Positions 25,709 through 34,526 of a stretch of 64,000 bases of DNA are shown here, piece by piece. A program made the position numbers and the translations under genes. The stretch covers positions 1-64,000 of the forward strand of contig JACDOG010000004.1 in the NCBI GenBank assembly GCA_017656305.1, in the 5' to 3' direction. The DNA comes from Thermoanaerobacteraceae bacterium (GTDB taxonomy: Bacteria > Bacillota > JADQBR01). The notes under the pieces were generated by a model, which was not told the DNA's origin, did not search any database, and was given only the letters and a program-made list of their open reading frames with translations. Each line of letters opens with the position of its first letter. Within the stretch, counting starts at the first letter, position 1.

Positions 25709-27154
25709 ATGCAAGCGGAACAACTGGTTAAAGAACTAAAATCCATTTTGGGCGAGGACAAGATACTACATGAAAAATTGGACCTGCTCAGCTATTCCTA
25801 TGACAGCTCCTTTAAAGCCCGCAACAACCGCTACGTACCGGACGTGGTAGTCACTCCCACCAGTACGGAAGAAGTAAGCAAGGTAATGCGTTTGGCCTAC
25901 GAGCACGGTATCCCCGTAACCCCACGGGGTGCCGGAACCGGGGAAACCTGCGGCGCCCTGGCAGTTAACGGCGGTATTGTTATGGACCTGGCCACCTGGG
26001 ATACTATCGAAGAGGTAGACGTAGAAAATATGCAGGTCCATGTACGTCCTGGTGTTGTACATGCCGAGCTAAACAAGCACCTGGCACAGTACGGCCTGTT
26101 CTTCCCCCCCGATCCCGGCAGCTCAGCCATGTGCACTGTCGGCGGCATGGTAGCAAACAACAGCAGCGGCTTACGCGCTGTCAAGTACGGCACCACCGAG
26201 CAATACGTACTGGGACTGGAAGTCGTGCTCCCCAACGGGGAAGTAATTACCACCGGGGGAGTTAACTCCCGGGCCATAAAAAATGTTTCCGGTATGAACC
26301 TGACCAAATTATTCGTGGGTTCAGAAGGTATCCTAGGTGTGATTACCAAAATACGCCTGCGTCTGTGGCCCAAGCCAAAGGCAAGAGGCATATTAATGGC
26401 AATATACGATGACCTGGAAGCAGCACCAAAGACCGTGTTAGACGTTTACAAGGCCGGCATTTTGCCTTCCGGCATAGAAATCCTGGACTCGTCAGCCATC
26501 AAAGCAGTTAATGAGTTCAAACCGGAAATCAACTTACCCGATGCTGAAGCCATCCTGCTCTTTGAACTGGACGGTAATCCCGCCAGCGTGGAGTGGGAAG
26601 GCAAGGAAGTGTCACGCCTGGCAAAACAACGGGCCGCAAAAGTTGAATGGTCTACCGACCCCAAACGCATGGCGGAATTGTGGCAGGGCCGTGCCGTAAC
26701 GGCTTCGGCTGCAGCCCGCGTCCGTGCCGACGGCAGCCGCATTTTTGCCGGCGAGGATATCAGCATTCCCTTGAATAAAGTTACGGAATCCCTGCGCCGC
26801 ATCAAGGAAATAGGCAAAAAATACGGCATCGGTGTTGTTAATTACGGCCATATCGGCGACGGCAACGTGCATACCGCACCAGTAATCAACCCCGAAGACC
26901 CGGCGGAAGTGGACAAAGCCAACAAGCTGATTGATGAAATTCACAGGACGGCTATTGAACTGGGCGGCAGTACCACCGGTGAACATGGCGTTGGTGCTGT
27001 GCGGTCACAGTATGCCCGCCTGGAACACGGGGCAGCACTGGACGTGATGTTTACCATAAAAAAAGCACTGGACCCCAAGGGCATCATGAACCCAGGCAAG
27101 CTATTACCCGAGGAGGGAAACAACCATGCTGCTTCAGCAAGTACCGGCAGTTAA
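25709..27154 (+). CDS. FAD-linked oxidase, probable D-lactate dehydrogenase (GlcD-like)
   Basis: 481 residues. FAD_binding_4 domain with VTPRGAGTGETCGALAVNGGIVMDL and PDPGSSAMCTVGGMVANNSSG, then the FAD-oxidase C-terminal domain with NYGHIGDGNVHTAPVI and GGSTTGEHGVGAVRS. The family oxidises D-lactate or glycolate. With larA divergent from it and an iron-sulfur partner overlapping by 29 bp, D-lactate is the best guess; glycolate remains possible. Electrons would pass to the partner and then to quinone or an electron-transfer flavoprotein. ATG 25709 lies 7 nt behind GAGGTG. Confidence 0.9.
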   Translation: MQAEQLVKELKSILGEDKILHEKLDLLSYSYDSSFKARNNRYVPDVVVTPTSTEEVSKVMRLAYEHGIPVTPRGAGTGETCGALAVNGGIVMDLATWDTIEEVDVENMQVHVRPGVVHAELNKHLAQYGLFFPPDPGSSAMCTVGGMVANNSSGLRAVKYGTTEQYVLGLEVVLPNGEVITTGGVNSRAIKNVSGMNLTKLFVGSEGILGVITKIRLRLWPKPKARGILMAIYDDLEAAPKTVLDVYKAGILPSGIEILDSSAIKAVNEFKPEINLPDAEAILLFELDGNPASVEWEGKEVSRLAKQRAAKVEWSTDPKRMAELWQGRAVTASAAARVRADGSRIFAGEDISIPLNKVTESLRRIKEIGKKYGIGVVNYGHIGDGNVHTAPVINPEDPAEVDKANKLIDEIHRTAIELGGSTTGEHGVGAVRSQYARLEHGAALDVMFTIKKALDPKGIMNPGKLLPEEGNNHAASASTGS

Positions 27155-28418
27155 GGATTTGCTGCGCAAATGTGTGCGCTGCGGAAAATGCCGCTCTGTT
27201 TGTCCCATATTTAAAGAAATAAAGACTGAAAGTGCAGCCCCAAGAGCCCATGTCTTCCTGACTCAACTGTTACGGGACGGGGAGCTCCAGCCGGCTGCCG
27301 ACGTGGCCCAGCGGGCCGGCCGCTGCCTGCTTTGTAAATCGTGCAGCGTCGAATGCCCCTCAGGCATTCCGGTGGACCAGATGGTTGTGGCCATGCGCAA
27401 TTACTTGAAAGACTACAGCAATGACAGCATTAAGCAGTTTCTGTTATCCACCCTGTTTAAAAACCGGAAAAGCTTACAGCGGGCGCACTTTCTCCTGCAG
27501 GGATACCAGGCTACCGGTCTGAAAAGCATTGTCCAAAAAACAGGACTTTTGAGTTTGATTTCTAAAGACCTGGAAAAAGCCAGCCGGCTACTTGCACCGG
27601 TATCCGGTCCTCTGGCAAGTAAAAATATCCCGGAAACGGCACCGGCCAAAGGTAAACGCAAAATGCGTGTAGGCTATTTCCTGGGCTGTGCCACCAACAT
27701 GTTTTACCCCCAGAGAGCCTTGGCCGCAGTGGAGGTACTGATGGCTAACGGCTGTGAAGTGGTGACTCCCAAAGAGCTGCAATGCTGCGGCATGCCCCAT
27801 ATTGCCAACGGAGACGCCGCTTCGGCACAATCAATGACGGCCCATAACTTTAAGCTATTTTATGAGGCCGGTGTGGAAGCTATTGTCAGTGACTGTGCAT
27901 CCTGCAGCAGCATGCTGCAGGGAGACTACTACGACCAGTTGTTTACCGATGAGTTACCCAGGGAAGTGGCTCATTTTGAGGGGAAAATTTTTGACCTCAA
28001 TAAATTCCTGGTAGATGAGATAGAATTGCAGGAAACCCTTTCTCCGGTACCCAAAACCACAGTAACCTACCATGATCCCTGTCACCTGGTAAAAAGCCAG
28101 GGAATTAAGGAGCAGCCGAGAAAAATCCTGGAAATGGTACCCGGTGTCGAGCTAATTGAAATGGAAGGTGCCGACCAGTGCTGCGGCGGGGCCGGCACGT
28201 TCGGCATCAGTCATTATGATTTGTCCCGAAGTATTCTGGACCGTAAGATAAACAGTATTAAACAAACAGGTGCCGAGTTCGTTACCACCTCATGTCCCGC
28301 CTGCTCCATGCAGCTGGCTCACGCCCTGACAGAACAAGGATTAAATTCAGAGATCAAGCACCCGGTTGAGCTGCTGGCTCAGGCATACAAAGCTGCGCGG
28401 CAGGCCAAAATTAGCTAA
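27126..28418 (+). CDS. Iron-sulfur partner of D-lactate/glycolate oxidase (GlcF/LutA-like)
   Basis: 430 residues. Two N-terminal 4Fe-4S ferredoxin motifs are visible: CVRCGKCRSVCP and CLLCKSCSVECP. The C-terminal half has two CCG (cysteine-rich) domains: YFLGCATNMFYP ... LQCCGMPHIANGD, and YHDPCHLVKSQG ... DQCCGGAGTFG. This is the GlcF build, used to take electrons from the flavoprotein subunit. It overlaps the upstream gene by 29 bp, implying tight coupling, and ends at a strong terminator. Confidence 0.92.
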   Translation: MLLQQVPAVKDLLRKCVRCGKCRSVCPIFKEIKTESAAPRAHVFLTQLLRDGELQPAADVAQRAGRCLLCKSCSVECPSGIPVDQMVVAMRNYLKDYSNDSIKQFLLSTLFKNRKSLQRAHFLLQGYQATGLKSIVQKTGLLSLISKDLEKASRLLAPVSGPLASKNIPETAPAKGKRKMRVGYFLGCATNMFYPQRALAAVEVLMANGCEVVTPKELQCCGMPHIANGDAASAQSMTAHNFKLFYEAGVEAIVSDCASCSSMLQGDYYDQLFTDELPREVAHFEGKIFDLNKFLVDEIELQETLSPVPKTTVTYHDPCHLVKSQGIKEQPRKILEMVPGVELIEMEGADQCCGGAGTFGISHYDLSRSILDRKINSIKQTGAEFVTTSCPACSMQLAHALTEQGLNSEIKHPVELLAQAYKAARQAKIS

Positions 28419-28423
28419 AAATA

Positions 28424-28461
28424 AGGGGTGAACCGAAAAAGTTCACCCCTAAATATTTTTT
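28424..28461 (+). terminator. Bidirectional terminator between glcF-like and BASS genes
   Basis: AGGGGTGAAC (28424-28433) pairs perfectly with GTTCACCCCT (28441-28450), followed by AAATATTTTTT. The A-rich left flank allows it to end the convergent BASS transcript too. Confidence 0.85.
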
Positions 28462-28469
28462 AACTTTTT

Positions 28470-29447
28470 CTACTGTTCGACCGCCACAACATGTTCGTTT
28501 TTCCAGTTGAGATACCGCATATAAAGCGCCGCAAACGGCACCTGGAGTAAATAGCCTACAGCAATGAGAAATACGGCCAATCCGCCTTCCAGCGAGCTTA
28601 TGGTTAAGGCCATGGCAATGGTTAAATTGCGCATGGTTGTACCGTAAATCAGTGCCACGCGATTACCGTAATCCAAGAATTTGCATCCCAAAATGTTGCT
28701 GATCAACAGAATGGAACCGTAATAGATAGCCAGGGGAACCAGCACCGCCAGAACCAACTGTACATCGCCCAGGATAGTCTTGCTTTTCAATGAAGTGGCA
28801 ATGAACACAATCATCAGTACGCCCAGGGCACTGATACCGCCAAAGTTAGGCTTCATCTGCTTAAACTTCTGTATGCCGTACCGCTTAACAAGAAACCGCC
28901 GGGTTAAATCCCCCAGCACCAGGGGAATTACCACTACTTTTACCAAGCTCATAACCACCAGCATGGTATTTAAAGCTACAACCTTACCCAGCAGTAGCTT
29001 CAGGTATACCGGTATCAGTACGATAGCCAACAGCAAGTTGACGGAAATGATAATCAAGGCCGACTTCATATTGCCGTTGGCAAGCCCGGTCCAGGAAGCA
29101 GTCATGCCGCTGGTAGGAATCAGCGAAATCAACACCAGCCCCACTGTTAACATGGGGTAATCAGCAAAAAATATCATACTCAGCACGTAGGCAATTAAAG
29201 GTGAAACAACAAAGTTCACCAGCAGGCTCAACAGTATGGGCTTGGGTGCGGAAAAGCCGGCCAGCACATCGGTAACCTTCAGGTTAATCATCATGGGATA
29301 AATCATTATAAATACTACCGGTGTCAGGAAATTCTTCAGGTAACTCACTTCATTGACATACCCGTTGATAAGTCCGGCGGCAATCATCACCATAATCAAA
29401 TACGGCAGCTTATCTTTAACCCATCTCAAAACGTTACTCACTTCCAA
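28470..29447 (-). CDS. BASS-family (bile acid:sodium symporter/ACR3-like) transporter
   Basis: 325 residues with about ten hydrophobic segments, in the SBF fold. Conserved-looking stretches are SLIPTSGMTASWTGLANGN and GTTMRNLTIAMAL. ACR3 arsenite exporters carry a conserved cysteine in the first of these regions; here it has Thr-Ser-Gly, so arsenite transport is less likely. Relatives move bile acids, pyruvate or other organic anions with Na+. The start is TTG 29447 (or GTG 29441) after a G-rich site. It is convergent with the lactate operon, so not cotranscribed; a monocarboxylate role is only a suggestion. Confidence 0.8.
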   Translation of the reverse strand: MEVSNVLRWVKDKLPYLIMVMIAAGLINGYVNEVSYLKNFLTPVVFIMIYPMMINLKVTDVLAGFSAPKPILLSLLVNFVVSPLIAYVLSMIFFADYPMLTVGLVLISLIPTSGMTASWTGLANGNMKSALIIISVNLLLAIVLIPVYLKLLLGKVVALNTMLVVMSLVKVVVIPLVLGDLTRRFLVKRYGIQKFKQMKPNFGGISALGVLMIVFIATSLKSKTILGDVQLVLAVLVPLAIYYGSILLISNILGCKFLDYGNRVALIYGTTMRNLTIAMALTISSLEGGLAVFLIAVGYLLQVPFAALYMRYLNWKNEHVVAVEQ

Positions 29448-29610
29448 TATACCCCCCTAGGGTTCAATTTTTGTTTTATTATACTATATTTATTTTTCGC
29501 TTTCAAGTGAGTTTTTGAAATTTCGCACATGTCTGTTTTAACTGTACATTGGAACATTCTGCTGCCGCTTTGGTCAATTCACCAGCAAAAACCTTGCACA
29601 CCTTGTTTGT

Positions 29611-29652
29611 AAAATAAAAAAAGCACAAGTCTTTCCGGCAGGACTTGTGCTT
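29611..29652 (-). terminator. Terminator of the aldo/keto reductase gene
   Basis: AAGCACAAGTC (29621-29631) pairs with GACTTGTGCTT (29642-29652) and is followed on the minus strand by T residues at 29611-29620. A 10-bp TTAAGTAGCA tandem duplication lies just before it (29651-29670). Confidence 0.85.
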
Positions 29653-29676
29653 AAGTAGCATTAAGTAGCAATATTT

Positions 29677-30684
29677 TCATGCAAGTTTCGCCCCGGCCCG
29701 GGCCAGCATTTCCCTAATTGGCAGGTTATACGGGCACTTCTCCTCACAAGCACCACACTGGACACAAGCATCCGCCTTTACCGGCAGGTTGCGATACCGG
29801 TCTTTGGCCCAATCAGCCAAATTATACCTGTCATAGTAGCCCTCAAACAGGAATACCGCCGGAATATTGATACCTTCCGGGCAGGGCTGGCAGTACTCGC
29901 AGCGGCGGCAGAAGGTGCTGCCCAAACGTGCAACCTCTTCTTCCAGCAAACTTTTCTCCTCACCGTTTAACACAAAATCACTGTCTCCCACTGCAGCGTT
30001 GGCCACAACCTGCTCTGCCGAATCCATGCCCGGAATTACGGTGGTAACAGGGTGTGAAAGAATAAATTTCAAGGCCACGCCGGCATTGGTTAAAGCTCCT
30101 CCGGCCAGCGGTTTCATGATAATGGTGCCGATATTGTTGGCCTCGGCCAAGTCCAGTATTTCTTCAACTCCATCCGTTTCCACGGCATTAAAAGGCAGTT
30201 GCACCGTTTCCACCCTGCCGGTCTGCATGGCAACTTTTAAAACGTCCTTGATATGACCGGTAATACCAATATGCTTTATCAACCCTTTCTCCCGCGCCTC
30301 TTCCAGTGCTTCCAGGGCCCCACCGGGAGCCAGTACCCGTTCCAGCGTCTCTTTTTCCTTGACATTATGGAGCTGGTATAAATCAATATAATCTACGCCC
30401 AAAGTATCCAAACTAGTGCGAATATCTGCCGCCATTTCTTCTTTGGTTCGAGCCATTGACTTGGTGGCAATAAACGCTTCCTGACGCCGTGCCCGAAGGG
30501 CCTTCCCCAATTTAAATTCGCTGTCGGTATAGGCACGAGCTGTATCAAAAAAGTTAATCCCCAAATCCAGTGCCCTATTGACTATTTCCACTGCCTGGTC
30601 AGCATCTACCCTTTGGATAGGAATACCGCCAAAGCCAATGACCGATACTTTCAGCCCAGTTTTTCCCAATATGCGATATTGCAC
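29677..30684 (-). CDS. Aldo/keto reductase with C-terminal ferredoxin domain
   Basis: 335 residues. N-terminal aldo/keto reductase barrel with GLKVSVIGFGGIPIQRV, the catalytic Asp-Tyr region FFDTARAYTDSE, Lys in ATKS and the HNV segment after YQLHN. The C-terminus has CRRCEYCQPCP and CVQCGACEEKCPYNLP, so it binds one or two 4Fe-4S clusters and may exchange electrons with ferredoxin. Such fusions are common in anaerobic Clostridia, with unknown substrates. GTG 30684 lies behind GGAGGAGGGG. It stands alone, with its own terminator. Confidence 0.92.
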   Translation of the reverse strand: MQYRILGKTGLKVSVIGFGGIPIQRVDADQAVEIVNRALDLGINFFDTARAYTDSEFKLGKALRARRQEAFIATKSMARTKEEMAADIRTSLDTLGVDYIDLYQLHNVKEKETLERVLAPGGALEALEEAREKGLIKHIGITGHIKDVLKVAMQTGRVETVQLPFNAVETDGVEEILDLAEANNIGTIIMKPLAGGALTNAGVALKFILSHPVTTVIPGMDSAEQVVANAAVGDSDFVLNGEEKSLLEEEVARLGSTFCRRCEYCQPCPEGINIPAVFLFEGYYDRYNLADWAKDRYRNLPVKADACVQCGACEEKCPYNLPIREMLARAGAKLA

Positions 30685-31114
30685 TTGTGACCCCTCCTCC
30701 GTTATGTGTTACTGGCAAAAAAATATATGAATATCAATTTGTCACCACAATTATTTTAACCTAAAATCGGCAAGTGAAAAGACATTCCTGTAAAAACATC
30801 ACCGATTTCAAAGTTAATAACCAGAAATATCCATTAAAATAAGTAAAATTAGTTTTGGTATTAATTTTTTCCAGCCTCGCTGGTGATGCATAAAACAAAA
30901 TCGAATTTGTCAAATCATAAAACCAGTAGAAAATGCCAGTAAACCCTGCCTATGCAAGAAAAAACCTAATAATAGAAATAGAGGGTAGCCCTTGCCCAAA
31001 TCTCTAATATAAGGAGAAAAAATGCAAGGCAAGGATACCACAAAATCCACATTTAATTAATTCTTTAGCCCAATTTTTATGTATTTTAAGCAGCTTACTG
31101 ACTTGGAGGTTAAT
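30685..31114. other. AT-rich intergenic region before the recombinase remnant
   Basis: No gene is supported. AAGGAG followed by ATG at 31022 opens a 12-codon frame, too short to call. The base composition is markedly more AT-rich than the flanking genes, in line with leftover mobile-element DNA. Confidence 0.5.
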
Positions 31115-31316
31115 AATGCAGACGGCTGTATGTGGCCAAGTTACAGACCAAAATTAATTCTCTTTCCATTGACAATATGAAAAACTACCTGGCGAAGAAC
31201 CGTGACTTAAAAAACAAAAGCCTGGAAGCCCCAAAAAAACAGGTCATCCAGACTTATGTTAAAAAAGTTATTGTCTATGAAGATTATACCGAAACTCATT
31301 TTATCGTGGATTTAAA
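31115..31316 (+). pseudogene. Serine recombinase remnant with internal deletion
   Basis: Two pieces of a large serine recombinase remain. After a good ribosome site (GGAGG) ATG at 31117 encodes MQTAVCGQVT, which resembles the canonical recombinase start MKTAVYARVST. In another frame from about 31132 comes the family's C-terminal end: KLQTKINSL ... SLEAPKKQVIQTYVKKVIVYEDYTETHFIVDL. The catalytic serine domain and everything between are gone. The second frame stays open through the tmRNA gene (to 31440), but that part only reads the antisense of the tmRNA. Inference: scar of an element that had inserted at the 3' end of ssrA. Confidence 0.7.
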
Positions 31317-31673
31317 TGGTGGAGGCGGTGGGAGTCGAACCCACGTCCGAAGGAGTACCCACATGAGCTTCTACCAGGATAGTCCCTGTTTTGGCATTCA
31401 CCCGAAGAAACTCCCAGGGACAGGATTTCCTTCAGGCTAGCCTGCATACATTTCCCCTAAAGACCGCAGGCACTGCCTTTAGAGTAGCCCACTAGCGATG
31501 ACACCCGGAACTGGTCCCATGGGCGAGGACCAGGCGGATGAGCTGCGGTTAGTTACGCAGCTAGAGCGAGATTATCTTCGCCAGTTAATTTTTGCCCACC
31601 GTTTTACGAGCAGGTGGAATCTCGCCTGGCTACTCATGCTCATACTTCCCCCGTCGAAGCCAATTTCGCCCCC
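31317..31673 (-). ncRNA. ssrA: Transfer-messenger RNA
   Basis: 357 nt. The tRNA-like ends pair: 5' GGGGGCG (31673-31667) with 3' CGCCTCC (31327-31321), then A and an encoded CCA (31319-31317). The 3' part has the T-arm with GGTTCGACTCCCAC, and the 5' part has the conserved TTGGCTTCGACGGGG. The tag frame is best read as GGC GAA GAT AAT CTC GCT CTA GCT GCG TAA (31582-31553), giving (A)GEDNLALAA, with the ALAA end used by ClpXP. Its partner smpB lies 55 bp upstream, and RNase R, which degrades the rescued mRNA, is next. Confidence 0.96.
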
Positions 31674-31698
31674 AGGTATTTTACTCTCTATATATTAT

Positions 31699-31707
31699 AT
31701 TATAACA
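31699..31707 (-). promoter_or_regulatory. Extended -10 promoter of ssrA
   Basis: The minus strand reads TGTTATAAT, an extended -10 element about 31 nt before the mature tmRNA 5' end, which RNase P would then trim. No clear -35 element is visible. Confidence 0.4.
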
Positions 31708-31727
31708 TATTTGCCCTCTAAAATTTA

Positions 31728-32189
31728 TTACATCATTTGCCGTTCTTTCAGCGCCCGCTCTATTTCTCGCTTAGCATCGCGCTCGGCTATATCCCGCCGC
31801 TTATCGTGCAGTTTTTTCCCTTTGGCCAGAGCCAGTTCAATTTTTGCTATGCCCCGCTCGTTAAAATATGCTTTGAGCGGAACCAGCGCATAGCCTCTTT
31901 CGCGGGTTTTCCCGATTAAACGGCGAATCTCCGACTTGTGCAGCAACAGCTTGCGCTTCCTTTTGGAGTCGTGATTGAAACGGTTGCCCTGCTCGTAGGG
32001 ACTGATATGCATGTTGTACAAAATCACTTCCCCGTTTTCCACCCGGGCAAAGCTATCCTTCAGGTTGGCCTTACCTGCCCGCAGCGATTTAACCTCCGTC
32101 CCCTTCAAGGCAATACCCGCTTCGTAAACCTCTTCTATATGGTAATCATGTTTTGCTTTTCTGTTTTCGGTAATTATCTTGGTTGGCAC
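31728..32189 (-). CDS. smpB: SsrA-binding protein SmpB
   Basis: About 153 residues, typical length. It binds tmRNA and delivers it to stalled ribosomes. Conserved parts: [29 protein letters not shown], the [11 protein letters not shown] and [16 protein letters not shown] segments, and the basic tail [12 protein letters not shown]. The frame opens at 32258; GTG 32189 lies 6 nt behind GGGGTG and gives [19 protein letters not shown] 32195 is the alternative but abuts that site. Same strand as rnr and ssrA. Confidence 0.96.
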   Translation of the reverse strand: MPTKIITENRKAKHDYHIEEVYEAGIALKGTEVKSLRAGKANLKDSFARVENGEVILYNMHISPYEQGNRFNHDSKRKRKLLLHKSEIRRLIGKTRERGYALVPLKAYFNERGIAKIELALAKGKKLHDKRRDIAERDAKREIERALKERQMM

Positions 32190-32310
32190 CCGCATCACCC
32201 CGACAAAAAGACCCTTGACTGCAGCTTGAAGCCCAGACAAGGGTTGCCAGCAATTCACTTATACATTATAACACAGCAAGGCAGATAGTCAAGATTGGGC
32301 CCCTATTAAT

Positions 32311-34428
32311 TTAAAAATCCTGCACCAGTTCGAAGTCAATCTCCCTGGCAGCAACATTGACCTTGACAACTTCCACCTTGACTTCATCGCCAATCTTGTA
32401 GATATTGTTGGTATGCTGTCCCACAAACGCCAACTGCTCTTCCACATACTCATAATAATCATCCGTTAAAGTGGATACATGTACCAGACCCTCTACAGTA
32501 TTATCCAGCTCCACAAACATGCCGAAGGGGGTCACGCTGCTGATAATCCCGGTAAACACCTGACCCAAGTGCCGCTGCATGTATTCCACTTTCTTCATAT
32601 CTACAGATTCACGCTCGGCTTCCTCAGCAATCCTTTCCCTGATAGAAGACTGGTCAGCCGAGGCAGCAGTTAGTTCCTGTAATTGCTCCACCCTTTTTTT
32701 ATTTAACCTGGCTCCCCTGTCCAGATACTCCCTGATAATACGGTGAATTGTCAAGTCGGGATACCGCCTGATGGGCGAGGTAAAATGACAGTAATAACGG
32801 GACGCCAACCCAAAATGTCCCAGGCATGTGGAAGCATACCGGGCGTGTTTCATGGAACGCAGCATCACCGTGTTGACCACCCGTTCCTCCGGCTTGCCAT
32901 GAACTTTATTTATTACCGCCTGAAACGCCCGGGGGTGAATGCTGTCCTCACCGCCGACTATATGGTACCCCAGACGGTGCAGAAAATCGTTCAATGCCTG
33001 GAAATCATCAGGGTCCGGCGGTTCATGGACACGGTACACAAAGGGAGCCTCCAGCCAGTACATGTATTCCGCTACCGTTTCGTTGGCCAGGATCATAAAT
33101 TCTTCAATTAATTTTTCTCCTATGCCGCGCTCCAACTTTTTAATTTCCAGCGGCTTTCCCTGCTCGTCTAAAATCACCTTGCTCTCCGGAAACTCAAAAT
33201 CAATGGCTCCCCGGGCCAGCCTTTTCTTCCGCAAAATCTTACACAACTCTGCCATCAGCTCAAATTCCGGTACAAAATCCCGGTACCTTGCCCGCAGTTC
33301 CTCATCCCGCTCCTCCAGAATTTTGTTCACTGCCGTATATGTCATGCGGTGATCCACATTAATCACCGACGGAATGATTTCATGATCCAACACCTCCCCT
33401 TTGGGCGTCACTTCCATGATTACCGACATGGCCAGCCGGTCCACCCCGGCATTCAGGCTGCAGATATCATTGGACAGTTGCGGCGGCAGCATGGGAATCA
33501 CCCGGTCTACGAGGTAGACGCTGGTTCCCCGGTTAAAGGCTTCTTTGTCCAGTTCACTGTTCTCCTTAACGTAGTAACCCACATCGGCAATATGTACTCC
33601 CAGCAGGTAGTTCCTGCCTTTCCTTGAGATAGTTACCGCATCATCCAGGTCTTTGGCATCTTCCCCATCTATGGTTACGGTTTTCCAGTGGCGCAGGTCC
33701 CTGCGTTTTTTGTATTCCTCTTCAGGGAGGAAAGCCACCCGTTTGGCTTCGTTGAGCACCTTTTGTGGAAATTCCTCGGGCAGCTGGTACTTGCGCACGA
33801 TGGACAGCACGTCCACTCCCGGCTCATTGTATTTTCCCAGTACCTCGATGATCCTGCCCTCGGGATTGCGCCCGGGTTTGGGCCAGGTAGTAATGGAAAC
33901 AACCACCTTGTCACCGGTTTCGGCATCCATGGTTTCCTTTTTCGGAATGTAAATATCCTGTTTAATACGCCGGTCATCAGGCACCACAAACCCAAAGTTA
34001 TTACTGCGCTCGAAGGTACCCACAATGGTTTCGTTGGCCCGTTTCAGGATGCGGATGACTTCTCCTTCCGGCTTTCTACCGATACTCGGTTTATGTTTCC
34101 TGACAACTACCTTATCATTATGCATAGCACCGTTAAGGTTTTCGGCACTGACGTACACATCCGGCTCACCGACACGGTCAGGAAGGACAAAGGCAAAGCC
34201 GCCGGGGTGTCCCTGAAGGAGCCCCACTACCAGCCCCATCTTCTCGGGCAGGCCGTATTTATTCTTCCGGGTGAGGATTACTTCTCCTTCACGCTCCATC
34301 TCCCGCAGCAAACTTAAAAACCCAGGGATTTCGTCCACATCAAGGTCAAAAATGGAAACAAGTTCCTCGGCGGTCAGCGGCTTATATGTTTTTTTACGCA
34401 TTAAATCTATAATCTCTTGTTTTTTCAT
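32311..34428 (-). CDS. rnr: Ribonuclease R
   Basis: 705 residues. 3'-5' exoribonuclease of the RNB family. Domains in order: winged-helix HTH (1-65), two cold-shock domains, RNB catalytic domain with DAKDLDDAV (catalytic aspartates), DVGYYV, and FTSPIRRYPDLTIHR, then an S1 domain with FTGIISSVTPFGMFVEL. It degrades structured RNA and the messages released by tmRNA. The frame opens at TTG 34440; ATG 34428, behind GGAGG, is preferred. Its place beside smpB and ssrA is the usual Bacillota arrangement. Confidence 0.96.
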   Translation of the reverse strand: MKKQEIIDLMRKKTYKPLTAEELVSIFDLDVDEIPGFLSLLREMEREGEVILTRKNKYGLPEKMGLVVGLLQGHPGGFAFVLPDRVGEPDVYVSAENLNGAMHNDKVVVRKHKPSIGRKPEGEVIRILKRANETIVGTFERSNNFGFVVPDDRRIKQDIYIPKKETMDAETGDKVVVSITTWPKPGRNPEGRIIEVLGKYNEPGVDVLSIVRKYQLPEEFPQKVLNEAKRVAFLPEEEYKKRRDLRHWKTVTIDGEDAKDLDDAVTISRKGRNYLLGVHIADVGYYVKENSELDKEAFNRGTSVYLVDRVIPMLPPQLSNDICSLNAGVDRLAMSVIMEVTPKGEVLDHEIIPSVINVDHRMTYTAVNKILEERDEELRARYRDFVPEFELMAELCKILRKKRLARGAIDFEFPESKVILDEQGKPLEIKKLERGIGEKLIEEFMILANETVAEYMYWLEAPFVYRVHEPPDPDDFQALNDFLHRLGYHIVGGEDSIHPRAFQAVINKVHGKPEERVVNTVMLRSMKHARYASTCLGHFGLASRYYCHFTSPIRRYPDLTIHRIIREYLDRGARLNKKRVEQLQELTAASADQSSIRERIAEEAERESVDMKKVEYMQRHLGQVFTGIISSVTPFGMFVELDNTVEGLVHVSTLTDDYYEYVEEQLAFVGQHTNNIYKIGDEVKVEVVKVNVAAREIDFELVQDF

Positions 34429-34526
34429 ACCGTCCTCCAACTTTCACACAAGAAATCTAAGTAAGACAAATAATCTTACTTAGATTATTCCCAAAAGTGC
34501 TCAATTCATAAACATTTACGTTCACT

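Noticed and set aside
29651-29670. Tandem TTAAGTAGCA copies after the aldo/keto reductase gene
   Set aside because: Only two 10-bp copies beside a terminator; probably replication slippage without function.
31022-31060. 12-codon frame behind AAGGAG before the recombinase remnant
   Set aside because: Too short to support as a gene; could be a leader peptide or chance.
31132-31440. 102-residue plus-strand open frame running into the tmRNA locus
   Set aside because: Its second half is antisense of ssrA (GGGGGSRTHVRR is the familiar false translation); only the first part has recombinase similarity, so it is called a remnant.
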